Below are positions 7,282 through 12,374 of a stretch of 12,374 nt of DNA, one piece after another. The position numbers and the translations under genes are program-made. The stretch is taken from contig CACZQE010000367.1 in assembly GCA_902783205.1 (NCBI GenBank), positions 1 to 12,374 on the forward strand. Direction: 5' to 3'. Origin of the DNA: an uncultured Lachnospiraceae bacterium. GTDB taxonomy: Bacteria > Bacillota_A > Clostridia > Lachnospirales > Lachnospiraceae. The number at the start of each line of letters is the position of its first letter. Position 1 is the first letter of the stretch. The notes beneath the pieces were generated by a model, which made no database searches, had not been told where the DNA came from, and saw nothing but the letters and a program-made list of their open reading frames with translations.

Positions 7282-7929
7282 ATGAAAAGTATATTGCTAA
7301 TCGGACTGGGACATTTCGGAAAAGCGCTTGCCATGGAGCTGAATGCCAAAGGGCAGGAGATCATGGCAGTGGACAGGCAGGAAAAGCGTGTTAACGATAT
7401 CCTTCCCTATGTTACGGATGCTCTGATCGGAGACACGACCAGCGAGGCTTTCCTCAAGTCTCTGGGAATCAACAATTATGACGTATGTGTTGTGACTATA
7501 GGAAATGATTTCCAGAGTTCCCTGGAAACCACCTCTCTCCTGAAGGAGCTGGGGGCCAAAGTGGTGGTATCCTACGCGGACAGTGAGGTTCAGAAAAAGT
7601 TCCTTTTAAGAAACGGAGCCGATGAGGTGATCAACCCTGCCGTACATATTGCCCGGTGGGCTTCTGTCCGTTTTGCCTCGGACCATGTGCTTGATTTTAT
7701 TACCATCGATAAAAACCACGCCATTCTTGAGGTGACGGTTCCCCAGGCATGGAAAGGAAAAACGGTAGGACAGCTTGATGTCCGCCGCAAACACGGTATT
7801 ACACTGATCGCTGTCAAAGAAGGTGACCAGACCAACCTTGCCGTGACACCCGATACCCTGATCAAAGGAGACGAGACCCTGCTGGTACTGGGGGATCAGA
7901 AATCTGTCCGTAAATGCTTCGGCGTTTAA
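7282..7929 (+). CDS. ktrA: KtrA, cytoplasmic RCK gating subunit of potassium uptake
   Basis: A 215-residue soluble protein with an N-terminal Rossmann RCK_N domain (about 1-125) and a C-terminal RCK_C domain (about 135-215), the standard KtrA layout. The nucleotide-binding motif is GLGHFG (8-13), with acidic Asp31 at the end of the second strand to hold the ribose. In characterised relatives ATP or ADP binds the first domain and c-di-AMP the second to open or close KtrB; that is family knowledge, not visible here. An in-frame GTG lies three bases upstream (7279), but AGGAGG at 7269-7274 is seven bases from the ATG at 7282 and only four from the GTG, so the ATG is preferred. It follows ktrB by 11 bases, and its ribosome site overlaps the ktrB stop. 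No terminator is evident after it. Confidence 0.95.
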   Translation: MKSILLIGLGHFGKALAMELNAKGQEIMAVDRQEKRVNDILPYVTDALIGDTTSEAFLKSLGINNYDVCVVTIGNDFQSSLETTSLLKELGAKVVVSYADSEVQKKFLLRNGADEVINPAVHIARWASVRFASDHVLDFITIDKNHAILEVTVPQAWKGKTVGQLDVRRKHGITLIAVKEGDQTNLAVTPDTLIKGDETLLVLGDQKSVRKCFGV

Positions 7930-7956
7930 CGGGAAATATGTTTTTCGGAGATAGTA

Positions 7957-7965
7957 TGGTATAAT
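7957..7965 (+). promoter_or_regulatory. Extended -10 promoter for the L,D-transpeptidase gene
   Basis: TGGTATAAT at 7957-7965 is a perfect extended -10 (TGn plus TATAAT). No good -35 lies at the right distance, which extended -10 promoters tolerate. Transcription would start near 7972, almost at the AGGAGGAG ribosome site (7978-7985), so the leader is very short. It may drive the transpeptidase apart from ktrBA. Confidence 0.6.
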
Positions 7966-7989
7966 GTATTCTCAGACAGGAGGAGTGCT

Positions 7990-9384
7990 ATGAAACTACT
8001 GAAAAGAATACTGCTTATACTGCTGGTGACGGTCATTATATGCGGTGCCGCGGTCTACGGGGCAGGTGCCTATTATTTCAAGCTGCATTATTTCCCCAGG
8101 ACCAGGGTAGGAGGAAGAGATATAGGACGAAGGACCTGGGATGAGGGAAAGGATATCCTGAACAAGTCTCTGTCCGCCTATAGGATCATGATCCTTGAAG
8201 GAGACGACAAGACAGAATACATCGGAGCGGAAGATGTAGGTATGTCATTTACTGATATTGAGAAGGTACACAGGATCCTGGAGGAACAGGAGTATTTCAA
8301 ATGGCCCCTGATCGTCTATGAGACCCGTTACAAAAACAGGACTTTCCATTATGACAGGCTCCCGGTGGAGATGGTGGAAGACCGCTTTAAAGAAAAGGCG
8401 GAAGCCCTCTACTGTATGCATCCGGCCAAGGATATCAAGAGCGTCAGCGCTTCCGTTGAATACAACAAGAACCGGGAAAAGTATGAGATTGTTCCGGAGA
8501 AGATCGGAAACCAGCTGATGAAAAAAGAGTTTATCACGGATCTGCGTAAAGCCATGCTCTCCATGGATGAGGATTTTACTCTTCGGGATAACAAGTATTA
8601 TAAAAAGCCCAAATATACATCCGAGTCAAAAGAGGTCACCGACGCCATAGAAAAGCTGAACGGCTATCTTGAGACAAGGGTTACCTATGAGGACAGGGAT
8701 CTGACAGCTTCTCTGACACCGGATGACATGGCTAAGTTCATTAAGATATCGAAAAAGTTCGAAGTGAGTCTTGACAGGGTAAAGATCAATGATTTCGTTA
8801 ACAAGACACTCTTCCCTGTATTCAATACAGTGGGTAAAAAGAGAAAGTTCAAGACCAAGAACTCAGGCACAGTTACTCTGTCCGGCGGTAATTTCGGATG
8901 GAGGGTCGGTGTAGTGGACGAAACCACTGCCATTGTCAAGGACATGGAGAAGCATGCGGTGGTCACAAGAACACCGGTCTATATCATCGAAGCCAGCCGG
9001 GGCAATTCCGATATCGGCAGTACTTATATTGATGTCAGTATCGATAAACAGCATATGTGGTATGTCAAGAATGACAAAGTCATCTTTGAAAGCGATGTTG
9101 TAACGGGAGACGTTTCCAAAGGAAGAGGAACCTCCAAGGGTGTCTGGATGGTGGAGCTGAAGAAAAAGAACCACTATATGAAGGAAAACCATGTAACTGT
9201 CAAGTACTGGATGCCCATCGACACAAGCAGGGGTGTAGGTTTTCACGACGCTCCCTGGAGGGGAAGCTTCGGCGGAACCATATATCGCCATAACGGATCA
9301 CACGGCTGCATAAACATGCCGCCTGCAAAAGCCAAAGAACTTTACGGTATTGTGCCGGTCAATATACCGGTCCTGGTGCACTGA
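7990..9384 (+). CDS. Membrane-anchored L,D-transpeptidase (YkuD domain) with PG_binding_4-like regions
   Basis: Predicted to cross-link peptidoglycan 3-3, or attach other groups, outside the cell membrane. The 464-residue protein begins with a basic tip and one hydrophobic segment (about 7-29), a signal anchor with no lipobox. Residues about 35-330 look like one or two PG_binding_4/VanW-like stretches (for example YIGAEDVGMSF and the region near GGNFGWRV). The catalytic YkuD domain fills about 346-463 and ends with HNGSHGCINMP (434-444), holding His438, Ser437 and nucleophile Cys440; an upstream FHDAPWR (418-424) provides the usual substrate-side histidine. A strong AGGAGGAG site lies five bases before the ATG. 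Such enzymes resist most beta-lactams except carbapenems because they bypass the D,D route. It stands between ktrA and the GH32 unit with no functional tie to either that I can see. The PG-binding assignment is less certain than YkuD. Confidence 0.93.
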   Translation: MKLLKRILLILLVTVIICGAAVYGAGAYYFKLHYFPRTRVGGRDIGRRTWDEGKDILNKSLSAYRIMILEGDDKTEYIGAEDVGMSFTDIEKVHRILEEQEYFKWPLIVYETRYKNRTFHYDRLPVEMVEDRFKEKAEALYCMHPAKDIKSVSASVEYNKNREKYEIVPEKIGNQLMKKEFITDLRKAMLSMDEDFTLRDNKYYKKPKYTSESKEVTDAIEKLNGYLETRVTYEDRDLTASLTPDDMAKFIKISKKFEVSLDRVKINDFVNKTLFPVFNTVGKKRKFKTKNSGTVTLSGGNFGWRVGVVDETTAIVKDMEKHAVVTRTPVYIIEASRGNSDIGSTYIDVSIDKQHMWYVKNDKVIFESDVVTGDVSKGRGTSKGVWMVELKKKNHYMKENHVTVKYWMPIDTSRGVGFHDAPWRGSFGGTIYRHNGSHGCINMPPAKAKELYGIVPVNIPVLVH

Positions 9385-9460
9385 CCGGATACCGCAGCCT
9401 TTTGCTTTCGCGCTATAAAAAGTAACTTTATCGACCTTTAACAAATTGGGAGGGAAACAA

Positions 9461-10918
9461 ATGAAAGAATGGACATTGGAAGAGCGCTACCGGGTTTTAC
9501 ACAGCGCTGAGGATGTCAGGGATCTTCACACAAGGATCAGCAAGTCAAACTATCGCCAGCTGTATCATGTACAGCCGGTGACAGGCCTGTCAAGCGATCC
9601 TAACGGCTTTGTCTGGCACAATGGCAAATGGGATCTCTTTTATCAGTGGTGCCCCTGGGGAGCAGTCCACGGCCTCAAATACTGGTATCACGTGACATCA
9701 GAAGATCTGGTCAGCTGGAGAAATGCAGGTGTGGGCCTGCGTCCGGATTGCGAGTACGACAACAAGGGCAATCATTCCGGATCCGGAATCGAGGCTGACG
9801 GAGACCTTTACTTCTTTTACACCGGTAATCACAGGGATGAGAACTGGGTAAGAACCCCCTATACCTGTGCTGCAAAAATGGGTGAGGACGGACAGCCTGT
9901 CAAGCTGCCGGAGCCACTTTTCGGCCCCAGAGAAGACTACAGCGAGCATCAGAGAGATCCCAAGGTTTTCTATGTGGAAGAAAAGGACAAATATTTTATT
10001 TTCATAGGCGCCCAGACCCTGGACAAGAGGGGAACCGTACTTGTATATGAATCTGACACCCTTCTTTCCGGATGGACATTTGCCGGACAGCTTCATGTTC
10101 CGGGCTATGAGTCCTTCGGCGGTATGTGGGAATGCCCCTGTATTGAGCGGATCAGCGGCAAGGACGTTCTGATTTTCTCTCCCCAGTATACAAAACTGCC
10201 GGGCAGAGGAGAGAGCACCAACCACAATGTTTACATGGTCGGCTCCATGGATTACGACACACTGACTTTCACACCCGAGACAGATTATCAGTATCTGGAT
10301 TACGGTTTTGACTTTTATGCGGCACAGCTGGCTTCCAATGTGGGAGATCCGGAAAAAGCTGTCATCATTGCATGGATCGGTCTGCCGGACAACCATTATC
10401 CCACAGAACCCGAGGAGTGGGAAGGAAGCATGACACTGCCCAGAGAGCTGAGACTCAGCGGCAACAGTCTGATACAGACGCCGGTGGAGGCAATTGAGAA
10501 GCTTCGTGATTCCCTGGCGGCAGCAGACGGAAATCTGCCTGCAGCCTGTGAGATGGAAGTGGAAGTTTCCGAAGGCGATTTTGATCTGAACCTTTACACG
10601 AAAGAAGACGGGACAGGCGGAATGACACTTCATTATGACAGTGAGAGCCGGACCTGTACCATAGACAGGACAGGAATGGACAAGCGCTTCAATGAGAAGG
10701 TGGGAGAGGTGCTGGATATGCCTCTGCGCACACCTCTTCGCAAACTGCGTATCTTTATAGACCGCAGTTCTACGGAAATCTTTGTTAATGACGGCGAAGA
10801 AACATTTACAACACACAGCTACCCGACTGAAAATGAGTTCCACTACACTGTAAGCGACAATGGCCAGGTGAAGATCTGGAATCTCAAAGCTTCTGTTGTT
10901 GATGATTTTGTAATCTGA
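9461..10918 (+). CDS. GH32 glycoside hydrolase (beta-fructosidase / sucrose-6-phosphate hydrolase family) with atypical nucleophile motif
   Basis: A 485-residue family 32 enzyme: five-bladed propeller (about 30-340) plus a C-terminal beta-sandwich (about 360-480, including RIFIDRSSTEIFVNDG, a hallmark of the family). The catalytic triad is present: Asp46 in SDPNG, Asp166 in QRDPK and Glu224 in MWECP. The first motif reads GLSSDPNG instead of the common WMNDPNG, and the second conserved block is HSGSG (105-109) rather than FSGSA, so specificity may differ from plain invertases. No signal peptide is seen, so it should act in the cytoplasm on imported sucrose, sucrose-6-phosphate or short fructans. 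An in-frame TTG at 9446 gives a longer reading, but GGGAGGG (9448-9454) sits six bases before the ATG at 9461, which is chosen. It is followed by a HAD phosphatase after 37 bases and a second GH32 gene. A transferase role cannot be excluded. Confidence 0.92.
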   Translation: MKEWTLEERYRVLHSAEDVRDLHTRISKSNYRQLYHVQPVTGLSSDPNGFVWHNGKWDLFYQWCPWGAVHGLKYWYHVTSEDLVSWRNAGVGLRPDCEYDNKGNHSGSGIEADGDLYFFYTGNHRDENWVRTPYTCAAKMGEDGQPVKLPEPLFGPREDYSEHQRDPKVFYVEEKDKYFIFIGAQTLDKRGTVLVYESDTLLSGWTFAGQLHVPGYESFGGMWECPCIERISGKDVLIFSPQYTKLPGRGESTNHNVYMVGSMDYDTLTFTPETDYQYLDYGFDFYAAQLASNVGDPEKAVIIAWIGLPDNHYPTEPEEWEGSMTLPRELRLSGNSLIQTPVEAIEKLRDSLAAADGNLPAACEMEVEVSEGDFDLNLYTKEDGTGGMTLHYDSESRTCTIDRTGMDKRFNEKVGEVLDMPLRTPLRKLRIFIDRSSTEIFVNDGEETFTTHSYPTENEFHYTVSDNGQVKIWNLKASVVDDFVI

Positions 10919-10920
10919 CA

Positions 10921-10936
10921 GGCCGGTTGTCCGGCC
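10921..10936 (+). other. Intercistronic GC hairpin between GH32 and HAD genes
   Basis: GGCCGG (10921-10926) and CCGGCC (10931-10936) form a perfect six-pair all-GC stem with a TTGT loop, three bases after the GH32 stop. No T tract follows, so it is more likely an mRNA stabiliser or processing site than a terminator. It could protect the upstream message from 3' decay and alter the ratio of the two products. Confidence 0.5.
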
Positions 10937-10955
10937 CGGAAAGAAAGGATATCGG

Positions 10956-11720
10956 ATGAAAAAAGTATTTGCCAGTGATTTTGACGGCACCTTGTATTTT
11001 TATAAAGCAGACATTAAGCTTCCTCCGGAAAATGTGGAAAAGATCCGTCAGTACCAGGAAGCAGGCCACCTGTTCGGACTCTGTACCGGAAGACAGGTTG
11101 GCGGACTGACCCCTTTTATCGGCGGCCTTGTCTATCCTGATTTCTATATCACCAGCAGCGGAGCCAATATCGTGGACCGCGACCTGAAGGAAATCCGGAA
11201 ACTTGGTGTCGATCCTGCCATAGCTGATGCTATCGTAAAGGAAATGAACCCCAAAGGATACAGACTGACCCTCGACGTGGAGGGAGACATCTGTGTATTT
11301 TCCGAGATGGATTATCCGGGAAAATACTATGTGATCACAGGTGTGGATGATGCTCCCGAAGGTCTGATCCATCAGGTCAGCATCCACACGGAAAGTCTGG
11401 ATGAAGCGGCTGCCATCAGCAAAGAACTCAATGAAAAATACGGTGACTACATCGAAGCATTCCAGAATGTTATCGAGATCGATATTGCTCCCAGGGGCTG
11501 TTCCAAGGGAAAAGGTGTGGAATTCCTCAGGGATTACATGAAAGACACGATCGGTCCCTGCAAGCTTTACGGAATCGGTGATTCCATTAATGACCTGCCC
11601 CTGATCGACGCGGCAGACAAGTCCTACACCTTCCCCTATGCGCCGAAAGAGGTGCAGGAGCGTGCGGATATGATTGTGGAAACAATCGTGGACGCACTGG
11701 AAGATTCCATGAATGACTGA
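10956..11720 (+). CDS. HAD-superfamily phosphatase, Cof/subclass IIB type
   Basis: A 254-residue soluble HAD hydrolase that should cleave phosphate from a small metabolite, often a sugar phosphate. Motif I is SDFDGTL (7-13) with nucleophile Asp8 and acid/base Asp10; motif II is the Thr of CTGRQ (43-47); motif III is Lys184 in GCSKGKG; motif IV is GIGDSINDLPL (206-216) with metal-binding Asp209 and Asp213. The large insert between motifs II and III (about 80-175) is the IIB cap that sets specificity. An AAAGGA ribosome site precedes the ATG at 10956. It sits between two GH32 genes, 37 bases from the first and 14 from the second, all on one strand, so they are likely one transcript. That context suggests a fructose or sucrose phosphate substrate, for instance one released by phosphotransferase import, but the family is promiscuous and the true substrate is unknown. 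Confidence 0.92.
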   Translation: MKKVFASDFDGTLYFYKADIKLPPENVEKIRQYQEAGHLFGLCTGRQVGGLTPFIGGLVYPDFYITSSGANIVDRDLKEIRKLGVDPAIADAIVKEMNPKGYRLTLDVEGDICVFSEMDYPGKYYVITGVDDAPEGLIHQVSIHTESLDEAAAISKELNEKYGDYIEAFQNVIEIDIAPRGCSKGKGVEFLRDYMKDTIGPCKLYGIGDSINDLPLIDAADKSYTFPYAPKEVQERADMIVETIVDALEDSMND

Positions 11721-11734
11721 GGAGACCGACAGAG

Positions 11735-12374
11735 ATGAGCCAGGTATTGCGTGATGCCAGACGATATGAAGAAGAGAAGGAGAGAGGAATCCTCCCGGAA
11801 GCAAGGCCGGCTTTTCACCTTTCTTCCCGGGTGGGCTGGATGAATGACCCCAACGGATTCTCTTATCATGACGGACACTACCATCTCTTCTACCAGTACA
11901 ATCCCTATCATTCTCACTGGGATACCATGCACTGGGGACATGCTGTCAGCAAAGATCTTCTCCACTGGGAATACCTTCCGGCTGCCCTGGCGCCGGACTG
12001 TCACTACGACAGAGACGGCTGCTTTTCCGGCAGTGCCCTGACCATGCCTGACGGCCGTATGCTGATTGTCTATACAGGCGTTGTCAGTGAAAACCTGAAT
12101 CCCGGCGGACCAAGGCTGATCCAGACCCAGAACATTGCCCTGGGGGACGGCCTGGACTTCAGCAAATATGAAGGTAATCCGGTCCTGGCAGAGGCAGACC
12201 TTCCGGAAGGAGGAAGTCCCTATGATTTCCGTGATCCCAGAATCTGGCAGAGCGCTGACGGAAGCTACCGTCTGGCAGTAGCCAATGATGTGGAAGGCCA
12301 CGGGGGGCAGATTCTCCTCTTTGAAAGCGAAGATGCCTTTGACTGGAATTATAGAGGATGTCTGGCCGACAATC
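11735..12374 (+). CDS. GH32 sucrose-6-phosphate hydrolase / beta-fructosidase, N-terminal part (cut by window end)
   Basis: The open frame runs from ATG 11735 to the last base, giving 213 residues of the catalytic propeller without a stop. It is a canonical family 32 protein: WMNDPNG (35-41) with nucleophile Asp38, FYQYNP (52-57), MHWGHAVSKDLLHW (65-78), FSGSA (97-101), and FRDPR (165-169) with transition-state-stabilising Asp167. The acid/base EC motif would lie just beyond the edge. No signal peptide is present; the N-terminus is charged (RRYEEEKERG), typical of cytoplasmic ScrB/SacA-type hydrolases that split sucrose-6-phosphate or sucrose. GGAG at 11721-11724 precedes the start, and the gap to the HAD stop is only 14 bases, so they are probably co-transcribed. 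It differs clearly from the first GH32 protein in all main motifs, so the pair are old paralogues rather than a recent duplication. The exact substrate is uncertain. Confidence 0.95.
   Translation, partial: MSQVLRDARRYEEEKERGILPEARPAFHLSSRVGWMNDPNGFSYHDGHYHLFYQYNPYHSHWDTMHWGHAVSKDLLHWEYLPAALAPDCHYDRDGCFSGSALTMPDGRMLIVYTGVVSENLNPGGPRLIQTQNIALGDGLDFSKYEGNPVLAEADLPEGGSPYDFRDPRIWQSADGSYRLAVANDVEGHGGQILLFESEDAFDWNYRGCLADN

Noticed and set aside
9367..9388. Inverted repeat CCGGTC / GACCGG straddling the L,D-transpeptidase stop codon as a possible terminator
   Set aside because: The stem is only six pairs with a ten-base loop and no T tract follows closely, so intrinsic termination is unlikely; most of it is coding sequence.
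9402..9430. Possible promoter upstream of the first GH32 gene (TTGCTT with a -10 near 9425, or TATAAA at 9414)
   Set aside because: No pair of hexamers with proper spacing scores well. The gene probably needs its own promoter, but I cannot place one.
9698..10990. 430-codon open frame on the minus strand opposite the first GH32 gene
   Set aside because: It is a shadow of the GH32 coding frame: the product is Cys-, His- and Ile-rich with no recognisable domain, and it starts inside the HAD gene. The plus-strand protein has full family motifs.
10884..11804. 306-codon open frame on the minus strand opposite the HAD phosphatase
   Set aside because: It covers a gene with complete HAD motifs and runs into both GH32 genes; its composition (many His, Phe, Ile) is typical of an antisense reading of a real gene.
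11636..12301. 221-codon open frame on the minus strand over the second GH32 gene
   Set aside because: Antisense shadow of a canonical GH32 enzyme; no ribosome site or family match seen.
1..12374. CRISPR array, insertion sequence, integrase, toxin-antitoxin or defence genes
   Set aside because: No regularly spaced repeats, no terminal inverted repeats with a transposase, and no small paired genes are seen; every substantial gap is explained by terminators, promoters and leaders.

Overview
This 12.4 kb window looks like ordinary chromosomal DNA from a Gram-positive anaerobe of the Clostridia, most likely Lachnospiraceae. That placement is inference from four things: moderate G+C with strong AGGAGG-type ribosome sites, a split catalytic/non-catalytic glycogen pair (glgC-glgD), a KtrB/KtrA potassium system, and a membrane-anchored L,D-transpeptidase with a clostridial layout. 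There is no rRNA, tRNA, CRISPR array, insertion sequence, phage gene or integrase, and gene density is high.

Layout, left to right. (1) Positions 1-156 are the last 51 codons of a phenylacetate-CoA-ligase-like gene (+). It converges on a class I/II aminotransferase (-, 247-1461) across a shared bidirectional terminator. (2) Positions 1462-1708 form a divergent intergenic region with back-to-back promoters whose -35 elements lie within a few bases of each other. The rightward transcript has a leader of about 100 nt that contains competing inverted repeats. It feeds an AMP-forming acyl-CoA ligase (1709-3343), which ends at a strong terminator. (3) glgC-glgD (3476-5805) is a translationally coupled pair with its own promoter and a strong terminator; it supplies ADP-glucose for glycogen. 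(4) ktrB-ktrA (5951-7929) encodes a potassium channel subunit and its cytoplasmic RCK gating subunit. (5) A lone L,D-transpeptidase (7990-9384) has its own extended -10 promoter. (6) The right end is a tight sugar-use unit: a GH32 fructosidase-family enzyme (9461-10918), a Cof-type HAD phosphatase (10956-11720), and a second, canonical GH32 enzyme (11735 to the window edge, truncated).

How they may work together. The two acyl/aryl-CoA ligases and the aminotransferase could serve aromatic or branched amino-acid fermentation (transamination, oxidative decarboxylation to a CoA ester, then recovery as acid plus ATP), but the decarboxylating enzyme is not in the window. Glycogen synthesis and fructan or sucrose use are both carbohydrate functions but are separately transcribed. 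The two GH32 proteins lack signal peptides, so they should act inside the cell on imported short fructans, sucrose or sucrose phosphate; the HAD enzyme between them plausibly dephosphorylates a related sugar phosphate.

I did not find a convincing undescribed multi-gene system. The items most worth a second look are the GH32-HAD-GH32 unit with its atypical first hydrolase, the structured leader before the acyl-CoA ligase, and an in-frame 60-nt direct repeat spacing inside that ligase.
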